Positions 17,783-26,763 of a stretch of 64,000 bases of DNA are shown in pieces (positions within the stretch are counted from its first letter, which is position 1; each line of letters starts with the position of its first letter). This stretch comes from Burkholderia oklahomensis C6786 (lineage in GTDB: Bacteria > Pseudomonadota > Gammaproteobacteria > Burkholderiales > Burkholderiaceae), in NCBI RefSeq assembly GCF_000959365.1, contig NZ_CP009556.1, positions 1,488,001 through 1,552,000 of the forward strand, given 5' to 3'. The translations under genes and the position numbers were made by a program. The notes under the pieces were generated by a model. The model had not been told where the DNA came from and ran no database searches. It worked only from the letters and a program-made list of their open reading frames with translations.

Positions 17783-17808
17783 CCGCGCGCGGTCGCCGCC
17801 GCGCGCGG
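17783..17808 (+). terminator. Hairpin after pilV
   Basis: CCGCGCGCGG at 17783-17792 and again at 17799-17808 form a perfect 10-bp stem with a 6-base loop. No T-run follows, so it may attenuate or stabilise the message rather than end it. It separates the pil operon from sctC. Confidence 0.45.
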
Positions 17809-17888
17809 CTGCGGTTAACTGCAGGGGTCTCCCATTCGCGGCGCGCGCCTGTCCGACCGACGGTCGCGCGCCCCCACCGGACGGACCC

Positions 17889-19712
17889 ATGAAGGCCAAG
17901 ATTCCCGTTTTGCTGTCTCTTCTGTGCACGCTCGCGAGCGTGCCCGCCGACGCCGCGCCGGTTCGCTGGCGCAGCTCGGAAATCCAGTACGCGGCGGAAG
18001 GCAAGGACGTGAAGGACGTGCTGCGCGACCTCGCCGCGAGCCAGAACATCGCGGCGAACGTCGCGTCCGGCGTGAGCGGCGCCGTCAGCGGGAAGATGAA
18101 GATGTCGCCGCAGCGCTTCCTCGACACGCTCGCCGCGTCGTTCGGCTTCGTCTGGTACTACGACGGCACCGTGCTGTACGTGACGCCGTCGAGCGACATG
18201 AAGAGCACGCTCGTCAAGCTCGACCACGCGAACACGGGCGACCTGCGCGATCTGCTCGAGCAGATGAAGGTCGCCGATCCGCGCTATCCGATCGTCTACA
18301 ACGCGCGGCAGCGCACCGCGCTCGTCGCGGGGCCGCCGCGCTACGTCGAGCTCGTGACGAGCGTCGCCGCGCGCCTCGACGAGAACGCCTCGCGCACGGG
18401 CGGCACGACGATCCGCGTGTTCTCGCTGAAGCACGCGTGGGCCGCCGACCGCGACGTGAACGTCGACGGCGCGACCGTGACGATGCCGGGCGTCGCATCG
18501 CTGCTGAACCGGATGTACCGCCCGGGCGGCGACGGCAAGCACGCGTCTCAGACGACCGTCGGCAGGCCGATCAGCCGCGCCGCGCCGATGATGGATCTCG
18601 GCGGCGGGCGCAGCGGCGTGCCGCCTTTGCCGCCGCTGCCGCCGTACATGCAGACCGCGCAGGCGGGCGACGGCGGAGGCGGTCTCGGCGCTCGAGGCAA
18701 CCCGGCGGGCGATCCGCGACCGAGCGCGGCGCTTGCCTCCGCGCTCGCGAATCAGGGCGCGGCGCGCGCGCCGGGCGGCGTGCCCGATCCGTTCGGCGGC
18801 GGCGCGAGCGGCGTGCCCGTGGGCGCGGGCGATCCGAACGATCTGCCGGTGATCCAGGCCGATCCGCGCACGAACTCGATTCTCGTGCGCGACGTGCCCG
18901 AGCACATGGCGCAGTACCCGGACCTGATCGCGCTGCTCGACGTGAAGCCGCGCCTCATCGAGATCGAGGCGCGCATCATCGAGATCGACGAGGGCGCGCT
19001 CAAGCAGCTCGGCGTCGACTGGCGCGCGCACAACAGCCATATCGATCTGCAGACGGGCACCGGGCTCACCGCGCAGAACTCGTATGCGAACGGCTCGCTG
19101 AATCCGACGTTCGGGTCGATCTCGCTGTCCGGCAACGGCGACTCGGTCGGCGTGCCGGCGAGCCCGCTCGGCTTGTCGCTGACGGCCGTGCTCGGCGACG
19201 CCGGCCGCTACCTGCTTGCGCGGATCAACGCGCTCGAATCGTCGAACCAGGCGCGCACCGACGCGAGCCCGAAAGTCACGACGCTCGACAACGTCGAGGC
19301 CGTGATGGACAACAAGAAGCAGTTCTTCGTGCGCGTCGCGGGCTACACGTCGGCCGACCTGTACAGCATCTCGACCGGCGTGTCGCTGCGCGTGCTGCCG
19401 ATGGTCGTCGAGGAGGGCGGGCACACGCAGATCAAGCTCGACGTGCGGATCGTCGACGGTGAATTGTCGCAGCAGACGGTCGACAACATTCCGGTGATCG
19501 TGTCGAACGAAATCAACACGCAGGCGTTCATCGAGCAGGGGCAGGCGCTGCTGATCGCGGGCTACAAGGTGGATTCGCGCTCGAGCACGCTGTCGGGGGT
19601 GCCGGTGCTGTCGAAGCTGCCGCTCGTCGGCGCGCTGTTCCGCTCGACCGACAAGCAGGACAGCCATACCGAGCGGCTGTTTCTCGTCACGCCGAGGGTG
19701 ATCGAGCCTTGA
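17889..19712 (+). CDS. sctC: Type III secretion outer-membrane secretin (SctC/HrcC/YscC family)
   Basis: A 607-residue secretin with a signal peptide (about 1-23, VPADAAP). N0/N1 segments (FGFVWYYDGTVLYVTPSSDM, LVAGPPRYVELVTSVAARLD) are typical of type III, not pilus, secretins. A Gly/Pro-rich insertion spans about 235-315. Next come TNSILVRDVPEHMAQYPDLI and LIEIEARIIEIDEGALKQLG. The core carries ARTDASPKVTTLDNVEAVMD, VSLRVLPMVVEEGGHTQIKL and QALLIAGYK, and the end is RLFLVTPRVIEP. It forms the outer-membrane ring of the injectisome. It lies outside any other structural type III genes in this window, next to pilV. The start at 17889 is followed directly by the signal peptide. Confidence 0.9.
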   Translation: MKAKIPVLLSLLCTLASVPADAAPVRWRSSEIQYAAEGKDVKDVLRDLAASQNIAANVASGVSGAVSGKMKMSPQRFLDTLAASFGFVWYYDGTVLYVTPSSDMKSTLVKLDHANTGDLRDLLEQMKVADPRYPIVYNARQRTALVAGPPRYVELVTSVAARLDENASRTGGTTIRVFSLKHAWAADRDVNVDGATVTMPGVASLLNRMYRPGGDGKHASQTTVGRPISRAAPMMDLGGGRSGVPPLPPLPPYMQTAQAGDGGGGLGARGNPAGDPRPSAALASALANQGAARAPGGVPDPFGGGASGVPVGAGDPNDLPVIQADPRTNSILVRDVPEHMAQYPDLIALLDVKPRLIEIEARIIEIDEGALKQLGVDWRAHNSHIDLQTGTGLTAQNSYANGSLNPTFGSISLSGNGDSVGVPASPLGLSLTAVLGDAGRYLLARINALESSNQARTDASPKVTTLDNVEAVMDNKKQFFVRVAGYTSADLYSISTGVSLRVLPMVVEEGGHTQIKLDVRIVDGELSQQTVDNIPVIVSNEINTQAFIEQGQALLIAGYKVDSRSSTLSGVPVLSKLPLVGALFRSTDKQDSHTERLFLVTPRVIEP

Positions 19713-20355
19713 GGCGGCGCGTGCGGGCGGGTATCGGCATTATCGGGCGGCGCGATCGACGAAGGAAGGGCGCTTGCGTCGTCGAATCGCGAAGCCGGTT
19801 CGGCCGGGCGTTTTGCGGCCGGATGTGACATGCGCGAAGGCGATGCGTGCGGATCTGCAAATCGAAATCGGCGCGCCCGGATATCGAATGAACGGACCGT
19901 TCCGGCGACGGTCATCGGTGCGGTGGTGCGGTGGTGCGGTGCGAGCGAAAGAGCGGGCATCGGTGTCCGGGATGGTTCGCGCCGGACCCGGAGACGATCT
20001 TGCCGCATGTCTGCATGCCGGTATGTGCGCGACAACCGTTGCGGTCGAGTAGCTCGGCGTCGATCGGTCGACATCGCGAACCGCGCGATCGTCTTTTTCG
20101 ACGAGACGTCATCCGACGAACGGCCCGTGCGCTTCGCTGCGTTGCCGATCGGGTGGAATCGGCGTTCGCTTCGAACGCTTCTTCATCGTTGGCTCATTCG
20201 ATCATTCGCCGTTCGTGACGCGATTCGCCGCCGCCTCGCCTCGCTGATCGACGGCGGCCGAGAAGCGGATCGCGTGACGCATCGATGTCACGGAAGGTTG
20301 GATGCAGCTTTTTTCGACCGATTAGCGCGCCGTATCGTTCGAACGCGAAGCGGCC
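19713..20355. other. Intergenic stretch
   Basis: About 640 bases after sctC with no gene I can support. Open frames on both strands are low-quality, arginine-rich readings. I see no repeats or strong hairpins. Confidence 0.45.
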
Positions 20356-20592
20356 TCAGTTGCGCTTGCGCTTGCGTGCGCGCATGCGGACCGCCGAATC
20401 GAACAGCGCCTGAGCCCGGGCGAGCTCGTCGAGCGCGCGATCGAGCCGCGACACCGCCGCCGCGTATTCGACGCTCGGCGCCGTCTCTTCGGCATCGCCG
20501 CGAACGGCGCGAAATGCGAGGTCGACGTTGCGCGTCGCCTCGAAAAAACGTTGCGCGGCCTGGGCTTCCCGTGAATGCGGGATGGTCGACAT
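20356..20592 (-). CDS. Small helical protein of unknown function
   Basis: A 78-residue protein starting MSTIPHSREAQAAQRFFEAT and ending in a very basic tail (VRMRARKRKRN). It looks largely helical, with a leucine/alanine heptad-like stretch (AAVSRLDRALDELARAQALF). AGGAG lies 8 bases before the start, which decides between this ATG and an earlier in-frame one. I do not recognise a family. The basic tail could bind nucleic acid, which is only a guess. Confidence 0.55.
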   Translation of the reverse strand: MSTIPHSREAQAAQRFFEATRNVDLAFRAVRGDAEETAPSVEYAAAVSRLDRALDELARAQALFDSAVRMRARKRKRN

Positions 20593-20845
20593 GGACGTTT
20601 CTCCTCTGTTGCCAAACATGACAAGCCGATGGCGGGCGTTCGCATCGCGCGACGCGCACCGGCGTGAACCACCGAATGCAACTGCATCGGCCGCCGCGCG
20701 CGACGCTGCGTGCCGATTCTCTCTCCGTCCCGATCGAGCCGCCATGGCCGGATGGCAACGCACGACTGGCGCGCGCGCAGCGGCGTGAACCTTCGCATGC
20801 CGCCGGGTGTCGCGCGTCCGGTTGCGCACTCAGGCGCCCGGTCCG

Positions 20846-21646
20846 TCACCACGCATGATTCGCATGCGCGTGTGAAACGTTGCCGAACGGCGTGACGGAT
20901 TCGACGGGCGGCAAATCGAACAGATCCCGTGTGAACCCGCGCGCCTGCTCGGCGGCGGGCTGGCTGCGCAGGCGCGCGACCTGCTCGACGAACGTGTCGA
21001 AATCGCCGTCGCGCGTCGCCTTCGTGATCTCCGCGAGATCGCGCGCCTTCAGCACGCTCGGTTGCGTGAGCCGCACGAAGTACGGCGCTTCGAGCTCGAC
21101 CGACAGCGCGAGCGGATAGCGCTTGCCGGTCTGCCCGGATTCGCGGCCGATGCAATCGACGACCGCCGCGCTCTGCGCGGCGCCGAGCACCTTGCCCGTG
21201 CTCACGCTGCGCAGATGATCGGGATGCACGCGCAGGCGCGTGCCGATGCTGAGCTCGGTCGGCGATGCGCATACGAGCGCGTAGTAATGCTCGCGGCGCC
21301 GCCCCGAAGGCAGCGTCGCGCGGCTCGTGATGAACGTATGCGGCGGGAGCTGACGCACCTGGCCGTTCGCATCGATCCACGCGTTCCATAGCAGCGCGTC
21401 TTCCTGCTTTCTTTCCGCCGGCCTCGGCTTGCTCGACGCCGGCGAGAACAGTGCGATCAGCGAGCCCGTTCGATGCGCGGCGATCTGCGCGCTGTTGCCG
21501 AGCGGCTGGCCGATGCCCCACAGAAAGCGCCCGCCTCCCAGCCTGCGCTCCCATTCCTTTCTCAGCACGATGGTCGGGAGTGCTTCGCCGGACTCGGTGC
21601 CGATCTTGGTCCAGCAAAACGTCGGGGGCAGGTGTTTCAGTGTCAT
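20846..21646 (-). CDS. Protein of unknown function, divergent from a small HTH regulator
   Basis: A protein of about 266 residues with well-mixed, protein-like composition. Distinct blocks: PPTFCWTKIGTESGE near the start, then RLGGGRFLWGIGQPLG, LIALFSPASSKPRP, HTFITSRATLP and REHYYALVCASPTEL. The combination of a Gly-rich FLWGIG loop, SPASSKPR and an HYYALVC strand suggests a compact alpha/beta enzyme or binding domain, but I cannot name the family. The start at 21646 is preceded by GAGAAAG. A longer reading from 21721 is also open, and its sequence looks plausible (ELIVEVDDRRVPRKL). It diverges from the HTH gene at 21716. Confidence 0.6.
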   Translation of the reverse strand: MTLKHLPPTFCWTKIGTESGEALPTIVLRKEWERRLGGGRFLWGIGQPLGNSAQIAAHRTGSLIALFSPASSKPRPAERKQEDALLWNAWIDANGQVRQLPPHTFITSRATLPSGRRREHYYALVCASPTELSIGTRLRVHPDHLRSVSTGKVLGAAQSAAVVDCIGRESGQTGKRYPLALSVELEAPYFVRLTQPSVLKARDLAEITKATRDGDFDTFVEQVARLRSQPAAEQARGFTRDLFDLPPVESVTPFGNVSHAHANHAW

Positions 21647-21688
21647 CAACTTTCTCGGAACGCGGCGATCGTCAACTTCGACGATCAA

Positions 21689-21717
21689 TTCATTAGGCGT
21701 TAATGTATATGTATAAT
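21689..21717 (+). promoter_or_regulatory. Promoter-like sequence for the HTH gene
   Basis: A perfect TATAAT at 21712-21717 lies 17 bases after TTCATT (21689-21694), a weak -35. Transcription would begin near 21724, on or just before the ATG at 21725, which would give a leaderless message. The local AT-rich sequence also has GTAT and ATAC half-sites around 21711-21723 that could bind the regulator itself. Confidence 0.4.
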
Positions 21718-22066
21718 GCATACTATGGAAGCCCCCAAGACACATTTTTCTGTTCAGGACCTGTTGAGCCGACTATTGGCGGATACCCGCTCGTCCAGCG
21801 AAATAGCTAGGCTTTCGGGCGTCAGTCAGCCCACCGTCTCGCGACTGCGGTTGTCGAGCGGGCGGCGGCTGCGCAGGAGCTCGTCATTCAATAAGCTATG
21901 CAGTTTCTACGGCGTCGAGACGCGGCAGTCGGGCCGGCTTTCGGCTCCGTACAACGACTTGCTGCGCGAGGCGATCGTCGAAGCGTGGGACGGCTCCGAA
22001 GAGCACGGCCGCGCGCTGCTCGGCGTGATCAAGGGATTGAAGGAACTGAGCAGCAAGCCGGGATGA
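21716..22066 (+). CDS. Small HTH (Xre-like) regulator
   Basis: A 116-residue protein with a helix-turn-helix in SSEIARLSGVSQPTVSRLRL (about 25-45). The following FNKLCSFYGVETR is the usual last helix of Cro/Xre-type domains. The carboxy half (LLREAIVEAWDGSEEHGRAL) is helical and acidic. The start may be 21716 or, more likely, 21725. It lies head to head with the unknown 266-residue protein and probably regulates it and itself. Confidence 0.7.
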   Translation: MHTMEAPKTHFSVQDLLSRLLADTRSSSEIARLSGVSQPTVSRLRLSSGRRLRRSSSFNKLCSFYGVETRQSGRLSAPYNDLLREAIVEAWDGSEEHGRALLGVIKGLKELSSKPG

Positions 22067-22682
22067 CGGCCGTCGCGGGGCGCGTTTTCGAGGCTGTGCA
22101 GGTCGCGGCGCACTGTGCGGGGCGTCGCGATGACGTGCGTTTGTCGTTTTATCGCTTGCTGCTTGCCGTCATGCGCGAATCACATTGCTGATTGCGAGCG
22201 AGGGCTTCGTTCAGCGATGTCGGATGTCGCCGGCGTTGCGGCGCACGCGCACGCGATCGCAAATACGAGATCGACATCGGCCGTGCGGAGCGTGAATGGT
22301 CGAAGGGAAGGGGCGTGTGTGCGTGCGAGCGTCGCCTGCAGCAACGGCACCGCTCGACGCGGAGCTGTGCTGGGCGCGTCTTGGCGGCACAGGTGATACG
22401 GCGATGCGACGCGCAGTGCAATCGGCTCGCGCGCGTTGATGCGGAAAGTGGGCGGTCGAGGCGGTGCTCTCGCCAATTGCCTGAGCCGATGCTCGATTGA
22501 TCGAGCGAGCGAGCGCAGCGCCGCGCGCGCGTTCGACATCGTGTGAAGCGGTCCCTCGCCGATTCGACGGCAGTTTCCGCATTGATCGATTCAGCAGGCC
22601 GGCCGGCGCGCGACGCGCCGGCCGGCTTCAGCAAGGCGGTTCGCCGAAAGCGAGCCGCCTTTTTCGCGCTGGCTTGCCGCGC
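22067..22682. other. Intergenic stretch ending in two strong hairpins
   Basis: No gene can be supported in these ~600 bases; overlapping frames on both strands are arginine-rich. The right end (22598-22661) contains two strong hairpins, listed separately. Confidence 0.45.
22598..22661 (-). terminator. Double hairpin downstream of the secreted-protein gene
   Basis: The first is a perfect 13-bp stem (22598-22610 with 22614-22626) closed by a CGA loop. The second is a 12-bp stem with one G-T pair (22633-22644 with 22650-22661, loop CGAAA), followed on the plus strand by a T-run at 22660-22664. It ends 21 bases beyond the stop of the minus-strand gene. The T-run orientation favours termination of plus-strand transcripts, so the pair may be bidirectional. 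Confidence 0.55.
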
Positions 22683-24083
22683 TTACTTGCGGCCGAGATA
22701 GGTTTCGGTGCAGATATGCGTGAAGCGGGCGATCGATGCGCTCTGATGCAATTTCCCGTTATCGAGGTAGGCCACCGCGAATGAATACGGGTTGTAGGTG
22801 ATCCGCCAATGATCGGAGGGCACGGACATCGTATAGAAGTCGCCGGTCATCGTCCCGCCGCCCTGGCACAGGCCGACGTTCAGATCGACCAGCAGGTTGC
22901 CGCTCGCATCGGTGTAGCCCGACGTTTCCGTGAGCAGCGTGTTGGGGCCGTTCGGGCCCGCGCTGTCGTATGCGCGTACCCAGACCCGCTCGCCCGGCGG
23001 CAGGCGCACGTTGCCCGTCGAATCCCACGCGGAGACGCCCGCCGTCACGACCCGCGCGACGTTCTCGTTGCCGCGCACCAGATGCGTGATGTTCTCGTTG
23101 TCGAGAAAGCGGTAGAAGCCCGCGGTGCCCGCGCCGTCCGACACGCGCAGCGTATAGGCTTGCGCGGCGGGCGCCGTCGCGCCCTTGTCGTAGACGCGGA
23201 ACATCAGCGTCGCGCCCGCGGGCGACGTGATGTTGTACGGCGTCCCCGAAGCAAGCGTCGCCCACGTGTTCGGCGTGGTCTCGAGCTCGGCCGTTTGCGT
23301 GCCCGCGCCCTTGAACGTCACGTAGTTCGTCGTCTGGGTCGACGGCACTTGCACCGCGTAGTAGTCGAAGTCCGCAACCGTGTCGAGGTTCGCGTTGATC
23401 TGCTGGTTGCCGGACAGCCGCGTCGGATGCAGGATCGAGTCGTTCGGCTCGTAGCTGTCGTAGCCCGTCGTGCCGAGCACCTGGAACTGGAACGTCGCGT
23501 TGCCCGCGCCTTGCTGCGCGCTGACGAGCAGCAGCAGACGCACCGGGCCGTTGGGGATCGCTTCGACGATCTTGTTCGGCGACAGGTCGGCCTGGCTGTC
23601 GAGCACCGTCCACGAGCCGTCTTCGTTGACCTGCACGAGATGCACGTCGTGCTGTTCGTTCGCGGGCAGGTTCACGACGTACGCGACGATCTTCGTCGCG
23701 CTCGGCGCGACGAACTGGAAGCAGTCGGCCTGGCCGGCAGGCGCCGTGGGCGCGTTGTACGCGCCGCCGATCGTCACGTCGGTGCAGTTCGCGACGCTCG
23801 GCGCGACGGTCGCGGCGGACGCGGCGCCGAGCGTCGCTTGGCGCGTCGCGAGCGGCGCGCGCACGCCGGCCTGCCGAATCGTGCTCGCGGGCAGCGTCGC
23901 CAGCGGACGCGGCAGGGTCGGCAGCGTCGCGCGGCGCTCGGCGAGCTGAGCGCCGATTTTCGTCTGCTCCGCCTTGCTGATGCCGGATACGTGCGATTGC
24001 GCGGTGAGGGTCGAGGGTTGCGCCCATGACGAGCTCATCGCCGCCGCGGTCAGCAGCGTTGCCGCGTACTTCAGTGTTTTCAT
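22683..24083 (-). CDS. Large secreted protein of unknown function
   Basis: A 466-residue protein with a clear signal peptide (about 1-21, ending SSSWAQ). After an Ala/Leu/Arg-rich pro-region (about 30-90) come beta-rich repeats. One is the PPC-like pattern CFQFVAPSATKIVAYVVNLP, QHDVHLVQVNEDGSW and YDSYEPNDSILHPTRLSGNQ, the last being the 'EPNDs...a..l' signature of bacterial pre-peptidase carboxy-terminal domains; two or three such domains seem to follow one another. The carboxy end has two cysteines (VGLCQGGG, FTHICTETYLGRK). No protease catalytic motif is visible, so it may be a binding or matrix protein rather than an enzyme. Function unknown. Confidence 0.75.
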   Translation of the reverse strand: MKTLKYAATLLTAAAMSSSWAQPSTLTAQSHVSGISKAEQTKIGAQLAERRATLPTLPRPLATLPASTIRQAGVRAPLATRQATLGAASAATVAPSVANCTDVTIGGAYNAPTAPAGQADCFQFVAPSATKIVAYVVNLPANEQHDVHLVQVNEDGSWTVLDSQADLSPNKIVEAIPNGPVRLLLLVSAQQGAGNATFQFQVLGTTGYDSYEPNDSILHPTRLSGNQQINANLDTVADFDYYAVQVPSTQTTNYVTFKGAGTQTAELETTPNTWATLASGTPYNITSPAGATLMFRVYDKGATAPAAQAYTLRVSDGAGTAGFYRFLDNENITHLVRGNENVARVVTAGVSAWDSTGNVRLPPGERVWVRAYDSAGPNGPNTLLTETSGYTDASGNLLVDLNVGLCQGGGTMTGDFYTMSVPSDHWRITYNPYSFAVAYLDNGKLHQSASIARFTHICTETYLGRK

Positions 24084-24507
24084 TAAAGGTCTCCTTGCGT
24101 ATGTGAATGCGCTTGACGCGCGGCAATCATCATACGTTTACCGGAGAAGAAAAGGGGCGGGAAAGTTTCGGATTCGACGCCGAGACAAAGGCCGATGTCG
24201 ATGCGGCCGTCGATGCGGCGCGTGGGCGCTGCCCGGAAAGGCTCGCTCGTTGCGAGCGGGATCGAGAAGGGACGGCAGAGGCGGCCGACGCCGACGAACC
24301 GCCGGCGCGATTCGGCATGCCGGGGGGGGCGGCGTGGTGCGCGTGGCGAGCGCCGGAATGCGGCGGCGGCCCGGCCGAATCGCGATCGATGCGCGCCGTC
24401 TGCGCGCGGTGTCGCGGCGCGCCGCTTCACGCGAGCCGCCCTGCATTCGCGATTCCGGCGAACGCCGTCGACCGGCCCGGCTCGCCGGCCGGGGCCGCCG
24501 CGCGGGA
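24084..24507. other. Intergenic stretch
   Basis: About 420 bases between the secreted-protein promoter region and the end of the ureohydrolase gene. It holds a run of eight G at 24322-24329 and GC-rich short inverted repeats near 24470-24490 that could terminate the ureohydrolase transcript. No gene is supported. Confidence 0.4.
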
Positions 24508-25461
24508 TCAGTCGCGGCGCTTCACGCCGGGCAGCACGCAGAGCATCTCGTACGCGAGATTCGCGCCGAGCAGCGCGGTGGTGCCGAACGGATCGTACGG
24601 CGGCGCGACTTCGACGAGATCCGCGCCGACGATGTCGAGCCCCCACGCGCCGCGCACGATCTCGAGACCCTGCGGTACCGTGAGACCGGCGATTTCCGGC
24701 GTGCCCGTGCCCGGCGCGTACGCCGGATCGATGCCGTCGATGTCGAAGCTCAGATAGACGGGGCCGCCTTGCACGCGCGAGCGCACTTCGTCCATCAGCG
24801 GCGCGAGCGACCGGTTCCAGCATTCCTCGGCCTGGACGACGCGAAAGCCCTGGCTGCGGCACCAGTCGAAATCCTCGGCCGCGTAGCCGGTGCCGCGCAG
24901 GCCGATCTGCACGACGCGCCCGCAATCGAGCAAGCCTTCCTCCACGGCCCGGCGAAACGGCGTGCCATGCGCGATCTTCTCGCCGAACATCGTGTCGTTG
25001 ACGTCCGCGTGCGCGTCGACGTGGATGAGGCCGACTCGCCCATGCTTGCGATGCATCGCGCGCAGGATCGGCAGCGTGATCGTATGGTCGCCGCCGAGCG
25101 TGACCGGACGGCAGCCGTGCGCGAGGATCGCGTCGTATGCGGCTTCGATCCGCGCGATCGAGTCGGCGAGGTTGTACGGATTCGTCGCGACGTCGCCGGC
25201 GTCGGCGACGCGCAGCGAATCGAACGGCGCCGCGCGCGTCGCCATGTTGTACGGGCGCAGCAGCACCGATTCGCTGCGGATCTGGCGCGGGCCGAACCGC
25301 GCGCCCGTCCGGTTCGACGTGCCGAGGTCGAACGGCACGCCGACGAAGCATGCGTCGAGTCCCGCGGCGTTCGCCGCTTGCGGCAGCCGCATCATCGTCG
25401 CGATGCCGCCGAAGCGGGGCATCGCGTTGCCGCTTTGCGGCTGGAAATAGTGATCCGGCAT
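24508..25461 (-). CDS. speB: Agmatinase/guanidinobutyrase-family ureohydrolase
   Basis: A 317-residue binuclear-manganese ureohydrolase that would cleave a guanidino group to release urea. Metal-binding motifs are complete: VTLGGDHTIT, LIHVDAHADVND and YLSFDIDGIDPAYAPGTGTPE. GGGAG lies 7 bases before the ATG at 25461. It is divergent from a LysR regulator, the arrangement known for guanidinobutyrase (gbuA-gbuR) in Pseudomonas, so 4-guanidinobutyrate is as likely a substrate as agmatine. Sequence alone does not decide. Confidence 0.88.
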   Translation of the reverse strand: MPDHYFQPQSGNAMPRFGGIATMMRLPQAANAAGLDACFVGVPFDLGTSNRTGARFGPRQIRSESVLLRPYNMATRAAPFDSLRVADAGDVATNPYNLADSIARIEAAYDAILAHGCRPVTLGGDHTITLPILRAMHRKHGRVGLIHVDAHADVNDTMFGEKIAHGTPFRRAVEEGLLDCGRVVQIGLRGTGYAAEDFDWCRSQGFRVVQAEECWNRSLAPLMDEVRSRVQGGPVYLSFDIDGIDPAYAPGTGTPEIAGLTVPQGLEIVRGAWGLDIVGADLVEVAPPYDPFGTTALLGANLAYEMLCVLPGVKRRD

Positions 25462-25613
25462 CGTCTTGCTCCCGTCGTATCGGTTGCGCCGTATCATCCG
25501 AATACGACGATAGGTAGCGTTGTACTTCGCCAAAAGCGCAGCTTGAATCACGAAGTTCCAACATTCACATTGATGAAGTCCTATGTATCGGCGGCGCTCG
25601 CCGCGGAGGAAGC

Positions 25614-26528
25614 ATGCTCGGCACCCTGACGGACCTGGACCTCCGGCTGATTCGCGTGTTCGTCGCGGTGGCCGACGCGGGCGGCGTCAGCGTCGCGCAA
25701 TCGACGCTGAACGTCAGCCAGCCGACGATCAGCACGCAGTTGTCGACGCTCGAGACGCGCGTCGGCTTCCGGTTGTGCGAGCGCGGGCGCAGCGGCTTTC
25801 GGCTGACGGCGAAGGGCGAGCGCTTCTACGCGCTCGCGAAGCAGCTGTATACGGCCGTCGACGCGTTCAGCAGCGAAGCGCGGCACATGGACAAGACGCT
25901 CGTTGGCACGCTCGCGATCGGCCTCATCGGCCACACGCCGATCAGCGAGAACGCCCGCATCAGCGATGCGATCGCGCGGTTCCGGCGGCGTGACGAGGCC
26001 GTGCGCTTCGTGATCTCGGTGCGCCCGCCGGGCGAGCTCGAGGAGCGTCTGCTGAGCGGCGACGTGCAGATCGCGATCGGCTATTTCTGGCATCGCGTGC
26101 CGACGCTCGAGTACACGCCGCTGTTCGTCGAGCGTCAGGTCGCGTACTGCGGGCGCGGCCATCCGCTCTTCAGGCGGGCGGGACGGCTCGCGCCGTCGAG
26201 CGTCGCGGATTTCGAGTGGGCGTGGCGCACTTATCCGCTGCCCGAAGTGGCGCTGTCGACGACGCCCGCGAAAGTCACCGCGCAGGCCGACAACATGGAA
26301 GCCGTCGCGCTGCTGATCCTGTCCGGCCATCATCTCGGCTATCTGCCCCGGCATTTCGCGGCGCCTTACGTGAAGCGGGGGCTGCTCAAGGCGCTGAATC
26401 CGCACGCGCTGCGCTACGACGTGACGTTCCAGGTGGTCACGCAGCGGCGCGGCCGGCAGGATCCGATCGTGCAGGCGTTTCTCGACGATCTGACTCACGC
26501 GCATCGGGGCGGCGCGTCGCACGCTTGA
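25614..26528 (+). CDS. LysR-family transcriptional regulator
   Basis: A 304-residue regulator. The amino-terminal winged HTH covers about residues 8-66 (AQSTLNVSQPTISTQLSTLE, then GFRLCERGRSGFRLT). The remainder is the usual two-lobed effector-binding domain. It lies 152 bases from, and divergent to, the ureohydrolase gene, so it most likely controls that gene in response to its substrate or product. Confidence 0.9.
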   Translation: MLGTLTDLDLRLIRVFVAVADAGGVSVAQSTLNVSQPTISTQLSTLETRVGFRLCERGRSGFRLTAKGERFYALAKQLYTAVDAFSSEARHMDKTLVGTLAIGLIGHTPISENARISDAIARFRRRDEAVRFVISVRPPGELEERLLSGDVQIAIGYFWHRVPTLEYTPLFVERQVAYCGRGHPLFRRAGRLAPSSVADFEWAWRTYPLPEVALSTTPAKVTAQADNMEAVALLILSGHHLGYLPRHFAAPYVKRGLLKALNPHALRYDVTFQVVTQRRGRQDPIVQAFLDDLTHAHRGGASHA

Positions 26529-26763
26529 AGGATGGTCGCGCGCGCCGCGGCGTTCATCGATGGCCGCGCGTTTAGAAGGTGCGCGCGCATCGATTTCGTC
26601 CGATGGCGCGAGATCGGCGTTTTTTTCGCGATCGGGCGCGCGGAGGGACCCGTTCCATTTGAGCCAGGTCAAGTCGATTTGCCGCGACTGCACGCAGTAT
26701 GCATCCGGGCGAATGGAGTCCCGTCGACGCCGCGCGTCCACGGGATCGCAACGGAGCAATGCG

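Noticed and set aside
17500..17900. A shufflon at the pilV 3' end
   Set aside because: No repeated recombination sites, inverted pilV carboxy-terminal cassettes or recombinase gene are visible.
16080..19667. A minus-strand open frame of about 1195 codons opposite pilV and sctC
   Set aside because: High-GC shadow of two well-supported plus-strand genes; no domain-like sequence.
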